A program made the translations under genes and the position numbers. The notes under the pieces are model-generated. The model did not search any database and was not told the DNA's origin. It saw only the letters and a list, made by a program, of their open reading frames with translations. Of a DNA stretch of 64,000 nt, positions 53,492 to 62,285 are shown one piece after another. Position 1 is the stretch's first letter, and every line of letters begins with the position of its first letter. The stretch covers positions 130,840 through 194,839 of the forward strand of contig NZ_JOEI01000017.1 of NCBI RefSeq assembly GCF_000718095.1, given 5' to 3'. The stretch is from Streptomyces scopuliridis RB72 (lineage in GTDB: Bacteria > Actinomycetota > Actinomycetes > Streptomycetales > Streptomycetaceae).

Positions 53492-53982
53492 GCCGCACAC
53501 CCCTGTCCGTCCTGTCCGTTCCTCGGCCCGCCCCCGCCCGGGATCTCGACGGCACTTTCCCAAAGCCGGATACAGAGGAATCCCGCACGCGAGCGCGGCG
53601 CCAGAGGGGGTACGTACGGGGCGGATGCCTGCGGCCAAGGGCATCCGGCGGTTGGCCGAAGAGCACGTCGACGGTGCCAAGTTCACTCGTACGGTGGGCG
53701 AGAAGCGGCAGCCGGAGGGACTGGCGATCACCCGACGCCGTCTTGAGGCGCCTCGGACGTGCCCGGGACCACAAAGGTGTAACAACGACAGTCATTGCCC
53801 GGAGTCACGCTCCGTGATACACAGAGTAACCATACGCGTACTCGCATACCCGATCCGTGACTGATCGGGGCACCGTCGTCGGTCATATGTGCGGGGATCG
53901 GGTAAAGAGAGCCGCCAAGCGGCTTACGAGGGCGGTTCCATCAGCGAAGATAGAGAGTGACCCGTGCCATGGGGGCTCGGGC
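53492..53982. other. Divergent regulatory region before the T4SS-like operon
   Basis: About 490 bases between the WXG-like gene and the first T4SS-like gene. A plus-strand frame is open at 53490-53864, but its composition (Arg/Pro-rich) and lack of a good start make it doubtful. A hairpin CCCGATC/GATCGGG (53849-53855 with 53863-53869) lies in a less GC-rich stretch (53800-53860), where the operon promoter is likely. No palindromic operator stood out. Confidence 0.4.
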
Positions 53983-54321
53983 GTGAACGACCCAACAGGG
54001 GCGGTGAGTTACATGTACCTGGCGGCCGAAAAGGGCGACATCACCACCATCATCGGTGGCATCGCCCCGAACTGGGGTCCTTTCGGGACACTTGGGAACG
54101 AGGCCCGGATCATGATCGAGGTCGTGATGGCCGTGGCCATCCTGCTCTGCCTCGGCATCGCGATCTGGGGTGCGGCCAAGCAGCGGATCGGAGCGACAGC
54201 GCTCCGGGACACGTTCAGTGCCGAGCAGGGCAAGGGCCTGATCGTCGCCGGACTCACCGGCGTCTTCATCATCGGCTCGCTGGGCACACTCTTCACGATC
54301 GTGTACGGGATGGCCGTCTGA
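53983..54321 (+). CDS. VirB2-like small two-helix membrane protein
   Basis: 112 residues from the GTG at 53983 (GGGGG seven bases upstream); an ATG at 54013 is an alternative. Two transmembrane helices (MIEVVMAVAILLCLGIAIWGAA and GLIVAGLTGVFIIGSLGTLFTIVY) are joined by a short basic loop (KQRIGATALRDTFSAEQGKG). This is the TrbC/VirB2 pilin-like layout of type IV secretion systems, though no cleavable signal peptide is obvious. First gene of the operon, before VirB8-like and VirB6-like genes. Confidence 0.75.
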   Translation: MNDPTGAVSYMYLAAEKGDITTIIGGIAPNWGPFGTLGNEARIMIEVVMAVAILLCLGIAIWGAAKQRIGATALRDTFSAEQGKGLIVAGLTGVFIIGSLGTLFTIVYGMAV

Positions 54322-54558
54322 CCCGCGTCCACCTCTTCCCGCCCCTCCTCCCTCCGTCCCCTTCCGTCTCCCTCTGTCCGGGCGTGCCCGGGTTCACCCT
54401 CAACACCACCCGTCCGTCGCACCCACCGGCTGAGGTTGCGTCTCCCTGATGTCGAGTCACCACACCGCGCCCGCGCGGGAACCAGCACGGCTACCGTCGT
54501 ACTACGTGGACCCCGCGGGCACCGCGGAATCGCAAACGGCTGAGGGGGCGTACGCGGC

Positions 54559-55416
54559 ATGAGCTTCGGCGACGAGCACGGCTACGGCGGCGACTCGGGC
54601 CGTACGGACGACGGCTTCGGCGGTACGGGCCAGACCCGTACCCGTCTGCCCGACGGCAGAAGCGGCGACATGTACGGCGGCCCCCGCCGCCCGGCGCGCA
54701 GCTCGCGCTCGCTCATCACCGTGGTGGGCGTCGTGGTCCTGCTCATCGCGGCTATCGCGTTCGCGAACCGCGGCGGCGGGGGCGACGCCTCCGGCGGCGG
54801 CAAGGGCGCGGCGTCGGGACCGGGCGCGGATCCGACGGCGGCGACGGGGGTCCAGCCGGTGACGGGGAAGAACGGGGAGATCCCCTCGGGGTTCGCACGG
54901 AACGAGCAGGGGGCGGCGAGCGCGGCGGCGAACTACGCGGTGGCGCTCGGTTCCGACGGCATGTTCAAACAGGACAGCCGGCACAGCATCGTCGACACCG
55001 TCTACACCTCTGAGGCGGCGGGCAAGCTCAAGGGTCCGCAAGACGCCGCGTACTCAACGGCGTTCCTCCAGAAGCTGGGCCTGGACGCCGACGGCAACCC
55101 TCCCCAGGGCAGCACGTTCGTCACCCGCACGATCCCGGTCGGTACCAAGGTGGAGAACCTCTCGGGAGACACGGCCAAGGTGTCGGTCTGGTACACGGGC
55201 CTGATCGGGATGTCCGGTCCCGACTCGACGAACCCGGTGCGGACGACCTGGAAGACCTGGACCTTCGACCTGCGGTGGCTGGGCAACGAGTGGAAGGTCA
55301 CCGCCGACTCGCAGAAGGACGGCCCGGCCCCCGTCCCCGGCGATGTCGCGGCCTCCACAGCGGACGAGATCAGCAAGGCTGTCGAGCAGTTCGGAGGCTT
55401 CACCTATGCCAGGTAG
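54559..55416 (+). CDS. VirB8/TcpC-like bitopic protein
   Basis: 285 residues. A Gly-rich cytoplasmic N-terminus (1-48) is followed by one transmembrane helix (LITVVGVVVLLIAAIAFA, about 52-69), a Gly/Ala linker and an external domain (about 105-285). That domain has ASAAANYAVALGSDGMF and VSVWYTGLIGMSG, then TWTFDLRWLGNEWKVTADSQ, the NTF2-like strands of VirB8/TcpC scaffold proteins. It would link the membrane channel to the outside. The stop lies within the first codons of the next gene. Confidence 0.75.
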   Translation: MSFGDEHGYGGDSGRTDDGFGGTGQTRTRLPDGRSGDMYGGPRRPARSSRSLITVVGVVVLLIAAIAFANRGGGGDASGGGKGAASGPGADPTAATGVQPVTGKNGEIPSGFARNEQGAASAAANYAVALGSDGMFKQDSRHSIVDTVYTSEAAGKLKGPQDAAYSTAFLQKLGLDADGNPPQGSTFVTRTIPVGTKVENLSGDTAKVSVWYTGLIGMSGPDSTNPVRTTWKTWTFDLRWLGNEWKVTADSQKDGPAPVPGDVAASTADEISKAVEQFGGFTYAR

Positions 55417-55441
55417 CTCTCGTATGCCAGGTAGCTCTCGG
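55406..55441 (+). repeat. Duplicated start-codon segment
   Basis: The 18 bases ATGCCAGGTAGCTCTCGT (55406-55423) are followed at once by a near-identical copy (55424-55441, last base G). Each begins with ATG in the same frame, so the VirB6-like gene has two equivalent starts. The first has GGAGG eight bases upstream and is the likely one. Confidence 0.85.
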
Positions 55442-56809
55442 CGCCGCGCGCGGTCGCTCGTCACCGTACTGGCGGGCCTGCAAGCCGCGGTCTTCCTGTT
55501 CGCGTCACGCGCGGTGGCCGCACCGACTCCGTCGCCCACCCCGAGTCCGTCCTCGACCGGGGACTGCAGTCTGCTGTCGGGCCAGGTCCAGGAACTCTGC
55601 GAGAACGGCAAGACCGGCGACTCCAGCTCCCTCGTACCCAGCGCCCCCGACACCCTCGACCCCCTCTCCTCCCTCGCCCGCGGCTGCGCCGACGCCGCCG
55701 CCTGGATCGTCGGCAAGCTCAGCGACGCCGTCAAAGAGACCGCCAACGTCGACTTCACCAACACCGCCTTCCTCCGCCAGTACGCCGTCGTCTTCGCCGC
55801 CTCCACCGTCCTCACCCTCGTCCTCTGGCTCCTCGCCGTCGCCAAGCGCGCCATCCGCGGCGTGCCCCTCACCACCGCGATCTCCGAGGCCATCGGCTTC
55901 CTCTGGCTGACGGTCCTCGCCTCCGCCTTCACTCCCCTCATCCTCTTCACGATCGTCTCCGCGACCGACGGCGTCACCCAGGTCGTCTCCAGCTCCACCG
56001 GCGGCCAGACCGACGTCTTCTTCGGCGGTTTCGCCGAGGCCCTCAAGAAGGGTGACGACATCGGCGGCGGGCCGATCATGCTGATCGTCGTCTCGCTCGT
56101 GTCGATCCTCGCCGCCGGTGTGCTCTGGCTGGAGCTGGTGATAAGGGCCGCGCTCCTGTACGTCGGGGCGCTGCTCGGCACCGTCGTCTACGCCGGGCTC
56201 GTCGACAAGAACATGTGGGGGCATGTCCGCCGCTGGGCCGGGATCATGATCGCCGTCATCATGGTCAAGCCCGTCATCGTGATCGTCCTCGGCCTCGCCG
56301 GCGCGCTCTCCGCCGACAGCGGCCCCGACGCGGTCTCCGCCGTCGTGTCCGGTCTCGCCATCATCCTGCTCGCGATCTTCGCCTCCGCGATGATCTACCG
56401 CTTCGTACCCGGCTTCGGCGACGAGATCGCCTCCTCCCGTTCCAACCGGAAGCAGGCCACGGACGGCTCCCAGGCCGCCGCCGTCATCAGCTCCCCCGCC
56501 GCTCTCGTCTCCCAGGGCATCAAGACCCACAGCAGCCGCAACCACCAGCAGGGCGACGGAAGCGGCGGAGGCGGCGGAGGCGGAGGCGGCCGGCCCGCCA
56601 ACACCGTCTCCGGCGGCGTCGCCGCGCACAGCTCGCGCGGCTCCTCGTCCGGGGGCGGATCGGGCGGCGGCTCCGGCGGCGGCTCGGGTGTCGGGCCCCT
56701 GCCGTCCCCCTCGCCCCCGCCCCGCGGCGGCGGCCCGACCAGCGGCACCCCGCACAGCTCACGCGGCACCGGTAACGGCAACAACAGCTCAGGAGGTAGA
56801 GGGCGTTGA
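55406..56809 (+). CDS. VirB6/TrbL-like polytopic membrane protein
   Basis: 467 residues from the ATG at 55406. A signal-like first helix (TVLAGLQAAVFLFASRAVA) is followed by an external Pro/Ser segment with two Cys and about six more helices (VVFAASTVLTLVLWLLAV, FLWLTVLASAFTPLILFTIV, MLIVVSLVSILAAGVLWL, AALLYVGALLGTVVYA, IMIAVIMVKPVIVIVLGLAGAL, GLAIILLAIFASAMIY). The tail from about residue 355 is Gly/Ser-rich with repeated HSSRG. The layout matches TrbL/VirB6-type channel proteins. It overlaps genes on both sides. Confidence 0.8.
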   Translation: MPGSSRMPGSSRRRARSLVTVLAGLQAAVFLFASRAVAAPTPSPTPSPSSTGDCSLLSGQVQELCENGKTGDSSSLVPSAPDTLDPLSSLARGCADAAAWIVGKLSDAVKETANVDFTNTAFLRQYAVVFAASTVLTLVLWLLAVAKRAIRGVPLTTAISEAIGFLWLTVLASAFTPLILFTIVSATDGVTQVVSSSTGGQTDVFFGGFAEALKKGDDIGGGPIMLIVVSLVSILAAGVLWLELVIRAALLYVGALLGTVVYAGLVDKNMWGHVRRWAGIMIAVIMVKPVIVIVLGLAGALSADSGPDAVSAVVSGLAIILLAIFASAMIYRFVPGFGDEIASSRSNRKQATDGSQAAAVISSPAALVSQGIKTHSSRNHQQGDGSGGGGGGGGGRPANTVSGGVAAHSSRGSSSGGGSGGGSGGGSGVGPLPSPSPPPRGGGPTSGTPHSSRGTGNGNNSSGGRGR

Positions 56810-58359
56810 CGACCCAGTCACCACCGATCGCGCCCCGTCGCACGTATCTCATCGGCCGCGCCAGGCCGAACGCGATCGTCGGCAAGAACCGCGAGACCGG
56901 CGAGATCGCCCTGATCATCGCCGGTGCCTTCGTCGGCATGATGTGCGGTCTGCTGGTCCCCGTCCTGTCCCTGCGGATCGTGACGCTGACGGGCTTCCCG
57001 CTCCTCGCGCTCGCCGCCGTGTACGTGCCGTACAAGCACCGCACGTTCTACAAGTGGTTCGAGATCAACCGCAGCTACAAGCGCAGCCTGCGCCGCGGTA
57101 CGGTCTACCGCTCCGCCGCCATGGAAGCCGGTACGAGCCTCGACGGCCGCGAGGTCGAGGTCGGCCCGCCCCCCGGCATCGGCCGTATCAACTGGCTGGC
57201 GGCGCCCTTCGGCCCGGACGAGATCGCCGTCCTGCTGCACGCCGACCGCCGTACCGTCACCGCCGCCATCGAGATCGAGGGCCCCGGCGTCGGGCTGCGC
57301 GACAGCGAGGACCAGGAGGCCCTCGTCGACCGCTTCGGCACGCTCCTCAAGCATGTCGCCAACGGCGACGGCTTCGTCACCCGGCTCCAGATGCTCGCCC
57401 GTACGCTGCCCGCCGACCCCGACGCGCACGAGAAGGACGTGGCCCAGCGCGGCGACTCCTCTTCCCCCGGCTGGCTCCGGGATTCGTACGACCAGCTCCA
57501 GTCGATGGTCTCCACCTCCAGCGAGCAGCACCGCGCGTATCTCGTCGCCTGCATGCACTACACGCGCGAACTGGCCGCCGAGGGCCAGGCCATGGCCCGC
57601 GCCGCCCGCCAGGCCGCCGGTACGAAGAAGCTCGACCGGGACGCGGGCCTCGCCGTCGTGATGGCCCGTGAGCTGACCGACATCTGCGCCCGCCTCGCCG
57701 AGGCGGACATCCGCGTACGCCAGCCGCTCGGCCAGGGCCGGCTGTCCTCCCTCGTGCACTCGATGTACGACCCCGACCACCCCATCGATCACATCCAGGC
57801 CATGACGAAACGAAACGCCTGGCCGGCCGAGCTCGACGCGATGGAACCGACGTACCTCCAGGCCAAGACGCGCGAGTCGTCCACCCGCGCGCCCTGGTGC
57901 CACTCCACCGCCTGGGTCAAGGAGTGGCCGATGACCCCGGTCGGCGTGAACTTCCTGGCCCCGCTGCTCGTCCACACCCCCGATGTGATCCGTACGGTCT
58001 CGGTCACCATGGACCTCGAACCGACCGAGATCGCCATCGAGCGAATGCTGACGGAGAAGACGAACGACGACGCGGAGGCGAGCCGCGCCGCGAAGATGAA
58101 CCGCACCGTCGACCCGCGCGACATCGCCGCGCACGGCCGGCTGGACCAGCGGGGTGAAGATCTCGCCAGCGGGGCGGCGGGGGTCAACCTCGTCGGGTAC
58201 ATCACAGTGTCGTCCAGGTCGCCCGAGGCCCTGGCCAGGGACAAGCGGACGATCAGGGCGTCGGCCGGCAAGTCGTATCTGAAACTGGAGTGGTGCGACC
58301 GCGAGCACCACCGCGCCTTTGTGAACACTCTGCCGTTCGCGACCGGCATCCGCCGTTAG
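56806..58359 (+). CDS. SCO6880-family protein, possible VirB3/VirB4 N-domain equivalent
   Basis: 517 residues from a TTG at 56806 that overlaps the previous stop (TTGA), behind AGGAGG. Two N-terminal helices (ALIIAGAFVGMMCGLLVPVLSL and GFPLLALAAVYVPYK, about 28-68) resemble the PrgI/VirB3 type. A large cytoplasmic part follows with no P-loop (TVTAAIEIEGPGVGLRDSED, HSTAWVKEWPMTPVGVNFLAPLL, VEWCDREHHRAF-like end). Proteins named SCO6880-family precede VirB4-like ATPases in Streptomyces. I infer that it supplies the N-terminal domain that VirB4 normally carries itself. Confidence 0.78.
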   Translation: MTTQSPPIAPRRTYLIGRARPNAIVGKNRETGEIALIIAGAFVGMMCGLLVPVLSLRIVTLTGFPLLALAAVYVPYKHRTFYKWFEINRSYKRSLRRGTVYRSAAMEAGTSLDGREVEVGPPPGIGRINWLAAPFGPDEIAVLLHADRRTVTAAIEIEGPGVGLRDSEDQEALVDRFGTLLKHVANGDGFVTRLQMLARTLPADPDAHEKDVAQRGDSSSPGWLRDSYDQLQSMVSTSSEQHRAYLVACMHYTRELAAEGQAMARAARQAAGTKKLDRDAGLAVVMARELTDICARLAEADIRVRQPLGQGRLSSLVHSMYDPDHPIDHIQAMTKRNAWPAELDAMEPTYLQAKTRESSTRAPWCHSTAWVKEWPMTPVGVNFLAPLLVHTPDVIRTVSVTMDLEPTEIAIERMLTEKTNDDAEASRAAKMNRTVDPRDIAAHGRLDQRGEDLASGAAGVNLVGYITVSSRSPEALARDKRTIRASAGKSYLKLEWCDREHHRAFVNTLPFATGIRR

Positions 58360-58456
58360 CGACGTTTCATCGCTTCCGACCGACCCATACCGTCACCGTC
58401 ACCGTCACCGTCACTGACACCGACACCGCCGATAGCCGACGAGCCGAAAGGGGCCT

Positions 58457-59908
58457 GTGGTGCGAGATCCGCTGTCCGTCCTCACGGATGCCTTCACCAG
58501 CTTCCTCTTCGGGAAGGTGGAGACGACCCGGCTGCCCGTCCGTACGTCGACGGGCCAGGCCCAGGCCGTCTATCTGCCGACCGCGGCCCCCGGCCTCGGT
58601 GACTCCGGTGTGATCATCGGCCGCGAGGTCTACAGCGGCAAGGGGTACATCTACGACCCCTTCCAGCTGTACGGGCAGCAGCTCCCCGCCCCGCACTGGC
58701 TCGTCCTCGGCGAGTCCGGCAACGGGAAGTCGGCGCTGGAGAAAACATACGTCCTGCGCCAACTGCGCTTCCGCGACCGCCAGGTCGTCGTCCTGGACGC
58801 CCAGGGCGAGGACGGCGCGGGCGAGTGGAATCTCATCGCCCAGGAGCTGGGTATAACCCCCATCCGGCTCGACGCGATGGCGGCCCTGGACGACGGCATC
58901 CGGCTCAACCCCCTCGACCCGGCGATCACCACGACCGGGCAGCTCGCCCTGCTCCGTACGATCATCGAAGTCGCCATGGGACACGGCCTGGACGAGCGCT
59001 CCGGCTTCGCGCTCAAGGTCGCGCACGCCTATGTGAACGAGACGATCATCGACCGCCAGCCCGTGCTGATGGACATCGTCGAGCAACTGCGCCACCCCGA
59101 GCCCGAGTCGGCCGAGGCCATGAATGTCGACCTGGACGATGTGCGGGCCTGGGGCCTGGACGTCGCGCTGGTTCTCGACCGGCTGGTCGACGGTGACCTG
59201 CGGGGCATGTTCGACGGGCCGACGACCGTCGGGATCGATCTGGACGCCCCGCTGATCGTCTTCGACCTCTCGCACATCGACCGCAACTCGATCGCCATGC
59301 CGATCCTGATGGCGATCGTGGGCGTCTGGCTGGAGCACACCTGGATCCGCCCCGACCGCAGGAAGCGCATCTTCCTGGTCGAGGAGGCCTGGCACATCAT
59401 CAACTCCCCGTTCGTCGCCCAGCTCTTCCAGCGGCTGCTGAAGTTCGGGCGGCGGCTCGGTCTGTCGTTCGTGGCGGTGGTCCACCATCTCTCCGACGTG
59501 GTCGACGGCGCGGCGGCCCGGGAGGCCGCGGCCATCCTCAAGATGGCGTCGACCCGGACCATCTACGCCCAGAAGGCGGACGAGGCGAGAGCCACGGGCC
59601 GGGTGCTCGGGCTGCCCCGGTGGGCGGTGGAGATCATTCCGACCCTCACGCCCGGTATCGCGGTCTGGGACGTCAACGGCAACGTCCAGGTCGTCAAGCA
59701 TCTGGTGACGGAAGCGGAACGGCCCCTGGTCTTCACCGACCGGGCCATGACCGAGAACTCCCAGGCATCGGACGCCGCGGACGCCCTGGAACTGGAAGGC
59801 AGACTGCCGGACGATATGCGGGCCGCGGAGTGGGAGGCGGAGCAGCGGGCGGCCCTCCTGGAAAGGCAACGGCGGTTGAACGAGTCCTCCGAGTCGACGG
59901 TGGCGTGA
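58457..59908 (+). CDS. VirB4-like secretion ATPase
   Basis: 483 residues from the GTG at 58457; the next codon, also GTG, is better spaced from AAAGGGG. Walker A GESGNGKSA (85-93) is followed by QVVVLDAQGEDGAGEW, Walker B RIFLVEEAWH (about 304-313) and the VirB4 motifs FVAVVHHLSDV and TIYAQKADEARATGRVLGLP. The N-terminal domain of full VirB4 is absent, so the protein is the ATPase half only. It powers assembly or transport of the system at the membrane. It starts 98 bases after the SCO6880-type gene; the gap holds CCGTCA repeats. Confidence 0.85.
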   Translation: MVRDPLSVLTDAFTSFLFGKVETTRLPVRTSTGQAQAVYLPTAAPGLGDSGVIIGREVYSGKGYIYDPFQLYGQQLPAPHWLVLGESGNGKSALEKTYVLRQLRFRDRQVVVLDAQGEDGAGEWNLIAQELGITPIRLDAMAALDDGIRLNPLDPAITTTGQLALLRTIIEVAMGHGLDERSGFALKVAHAYVNETIIDRQPVLMDIVEQLRHPEPESAEAMNVDLDDVRAWGLDVALVLDRLVDGDLRGMFDGPTTVGIDLDAPLIVFDLSHIDRNSIAMPILMAIVGVWLEHTWIRPDRRKRIFLVEEAWHIINSPFVAQLFQRLLKFGRRLGLSFVAVVHHLSDVVDGAAAREAAAILKMASTRTIYAQKADEARATGRVLGLPRWAVEIIPTLTPGIAVWDVNGNVQVVKHLVTEAERPLVFTDRAMTENSQASDAADALELEGRLPDDMRAAEWEAEQRAALLERQRRLNESSESTVA

Positions 59909-61479
59909 CCATGTCGCGCCACCACGAAGGTCAGCACTACCAGGGCGGCCCGGGATACCAGGGCGGTCAGGGGTATCGAGGCGGCCAGGGCGGCACCCGG
60001 GGCGGGATCCCCGACGGGCTGCTGGTGGGCCTGCTCGGCTTCCTGCTCGGGCTGGCGCTGCTGGTCTGGACGGCCACCGGACTGGCGGGGCTGTTCACCC
60101 ACGGCGCCTGGCCGCAGGGGGTGACCTTTACGCGTACGCCGCTGGCAATACGCCAACTCGCGCAGGCGCCGCACGACATCGCGGGCGCGTGGCCGGACAC
60201 CCCGCCCGGCGAACTGTCCGGGTACGGGCTTTTCTGGGGCCTGCTGATCAGTCAGATGATGGTCCTGGTCGTGCTCACGGTGTTCGTGCTGGGTGTGACG
60301 GCCCGCTATCGCGTGGTACGGGCGCGACGGCGGGCGGCCGTACCGAACCAGGCCCAGGCGCCGGACCCGGCACCTGCCCCGGCACCTGCCCCGTCGCTGA
60401 GCAAGGAGCAGTACCTGCCGGACGTCGCGACGACGGCCGCACCCGCCCCCCAACCCTCACCAGCACCAGCACTGGCGCCTGTCCCCGTCCAGACCGCCGC
60501 TCCCGAACCCGCTCCCGCTCCCGCACGTGCCGCCGCCGTCCCCGCCCCTCGCGTGCGGTACGGCGATCCCCTCACCCGCCGTCCCGCCGCCGTCCAGGCC
60601 GTCCTGGACGCCGAGGGCCCCGCGCTCGTGGTCACCTCCGACCCGACCGTGTGGTCCGAGACCAAGGACGCGCGGGCCAAGCTCGGCCCCGTCCTCGTCT
60701 ACGACCCCGGCCACCTCTGCGACACCCCCGCCCGGCTCCACTGGTCGCCCACCGCCGGCTGCGACGACGCCGCCACCGCCGCCGCCCGCGCCGCCGCGCT
60801 GCTCTCCCCCGTACGCCCGCACGCCCTGCTCGACGCCGCCATGGCCGATACGGCGGAGACGCTGCTGCGCTGCTGGCTGCATGCCGCCGCGGTGGAGTCG
60901 CGGCCGTTCAAACAGGTGCACCGGTGGGCGCAGGGCGGGAGCGCCCATGAGGCCGTCCGGATCCTCCGGACCCACCCCAAGGCCGCCTCCGGTCTCGCGG
61001 GTCTGCTGGAGTCCGCGCTCACCGCGCATCCCGAACGCCGGGAGGTTTCCCAGCAGTTGACGGCCCGTGCGCTGTCGTCCCTCTCCTCGATCCATATCCG
61101 CGACGCCTGCACACCCAACCGAACCGATTCCCTCGCGCTGGATTCTTTTGTGAACGAGGGGGGCACTCTGTATGTGGTGGGCGAGCCGATCGAGGATCCG
61201 CGCTCCCGCCCGGGTGCGATGCCGCTCCTCACCGCACTCGTCTCGAACGTGGTCGAGCACGGCCGCCGCATGGCCGCACGGTCATCTGACGGTCGGCTCG
61301 ACCCACCAATGACATGTGTCCTGGACGATGTCGCCGCCGTCGCTCCGCTGCCCCAGCTTCCGGAGCTGCTCTCCACCGGTCATGACCGCGGCCTGCCGGC
61401 CCTGGCCCTGCTCCGGTCGCGGCAGCAGGGTCTGGACCGCTGGCCGCACTACGAACTGCCGGTCCCCGACAGCGTCTGA
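59905..61479 (+). CDS. TraG/VirD4-like coupling-protein homologue without P-loop
   Basis: 524 residues from the GTG at 59905 (GTGA overlap), or the ATG at 59911. A Gly/Gln-rich tip, two transmembrane helices (GLLGFLLGLALLVWTATGLAGL and LLISQMMVLVVLTVFVLGV), a long Pro/Ala linker (about 150-215) and a cytoplasmic domain. That domain keeps VirD4 features (ALVVTSDPTVWSETKDARAKLGPVLVYDPGHL, then TCVLDDVAAVAPLPQLPELLSTGHDRGL) but has no GxxGxGK[ST]. ATP binding is therefore doubtful. It may be a structural or recruiting protein. Last gene of the operon; GGAAAGGCCCGTAC-type repeats follow (61486-61560). Confidence 0.78.
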   Translation: MTMSRHHEGQHYQGGPGYQGGQGYRGGQGGTRGGIPDGLLVGLLGFLLGLALLVWTATGLAGLFTHGAWPQGVTFTRTPLAIRQLAQAPHDIAGAWPDTPPGELSGYGLFWGLLISQMMVLVVLTVFVLGVTARYRVVRARRRAAVPNQAQAPDPAPAPAPAPSLSKEQYLPDVATTAAPAPQPSPAPALAPVPVQTAAPEPAPAPARAAAVPAPRVRYGDPLTRRPAAVQAVLDAEGPALVVTSDPTVWSETKDARAKLGPVLVYDPGHLCDTPARLHWSPTAGCDDAATAAARAAALLSPVRPHALLDAAMADTAETLLRCWLHAAAVESRPFKQVHRWAQGGSAHEAVRILRTHPKAASGLAGLLESALTAHPERREVSQQLTARALSSLSSIHIRDACTPNRTDSLALDSFVNEGGTLYVVGEPIEDPRSRPGAMPLLTALVSNVVEHGRRMAARSSDGRLDPPMTCVLDDVAAVAPLPQLPELLSTGHDRGLPALALLRSRQQGLDRWPHYELPVPDSV

Positions 61480-61533
61480 GGTGCGGAAAGGCCCGTACGC
61501 CCGTACAGGCTCTCTGGAAGGGCCCGTGCAAGC

Positions 61534-62217
61534 TCAGGAAGGCCCGTACAACTTCAGGAACGCCCACACCCCGCTCGCCACGAACTTCTCCACCTGGGCC
61601 GCGCTCAGCCGTACCGCGCCGAAGAACGACTCCAGCGTGATGCCGCCGATGAGCAGGCTCAGATGCCGTGCCGCCGCGTCGGCGTCGTCGATGTCGAACA
61701 GCCCCTGATCCGCGAGCTCGCGCAGCCGCTCCGCGAGGTCGGCGCGTACCGCCTGCGGCCCGACGCGCTGCCACTCCTCGATCACATCGGCCGGCATCCG
61801 CGGCCCCTCGGTGATGATCTGGCGTACGAGCGCGAAGTGTTCGGGGTGCTTGGAGTTCTGGCCGACCCACTCGCGTCCGAGGGCCAGCAGATCCGCCTCG
61901 ACGTCGACCGCCCTCGCGAAGTGCCGGAAGTGCCGCGCGAAGAGGTCCGTGGAGTCCGCCGTCACGGAAGCGGCGCTCGCCAGGAAGACCTCGCGGAAGA
62001 GCTCTTCCTTGTCGGTGAAGTGGTTGTAGATGGTGCGCGTGGAGACACCCGCCTCGGCGGCGATCGCGTCGACGCTCGCCCCCGTGTACCCCTCGCGCCC
62101 GAAGACCGTACGCGCGCCCCGCTCGATGGCCTGCCGCTTCTCCAGCAGCCCCTTGCGCGGAGGCTTGCGCACCCCGGGCCCCCGCGCCGCCCCTGCCCCC
62201 TGCTCCCGGCTCGCCAT
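61534..62217 (-). CDS. TetR-family regulator
   Basis: 227 residues from the ATG at 62217, behind GAGGAGGG. The helix-turn-helix is RQAIERGARTVFGREGYTGASVDAIAAEAGVSTRTIYNHFTDKEELFREVF (about 28-80). The C-terminal ligand domain (LFARHFRHFARAVDVEADLLALGREWV, then MPADVIEEWQ) is of the AcrR-like type. It probably represses itself and the divergent gene via the palindromes at 62243-62264. The ligand is unknown. Convergent with the T4SS-like operon. Confidence 0.9.
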   Translation of the reverse strand: MASREQGAGAARGPGVRKPPRKGLLEKRQAIERGARTVFGREGYTGASVDAIAAEAGVSTRTIYNHFTDKEELFREVFLASAASVTADSTDLFARHFRHFARAVDVEADLLALGREWVGQNSKHPEHFALVRQIITEGPRMPADVIEEWQRVGPQAVRADLAERLRELADQGLFDIDDADAAARHLSLLIGGITLESFFGAVRLSAAQVEKFVASGVWAFLKLYGPS

Positions 62218-62242
62218 GGTGCAGCCCTCCTCAGAAATTACA

Positions 62243-62264
62243 ACGATCGTTGCAACCGTTGCCA
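62243..62264. promoter_or_regulatory. TetR operator palindromes
   Basis: The 12-base palindrome CAACGATCGTTG (62243-62254) is joined to GCAACCGTTGC (62254-62264), which is symmetric about its central base. Both lie between the TetR start and the divergent ATG at 62286, over the likely promoters. Confidence 0.7.
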
Positions 62265-62285
62265 TACACGTTGTACTTTACCTTC

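Noticed and set aside
53490..53864. Possible 124-residue gene before the T4SS-like operon
   Set aside because: Arg/Pro-rich, no good start signal, no recognisable fold. Kept only as intergenic sequence.
53983..61479. Integrated plasmid or ICE
   Set aside because: No integrase, relaxase, Rep, tRNA or att repeats, and composition like the core genome. Described instead as a resident T4SS-like operon.
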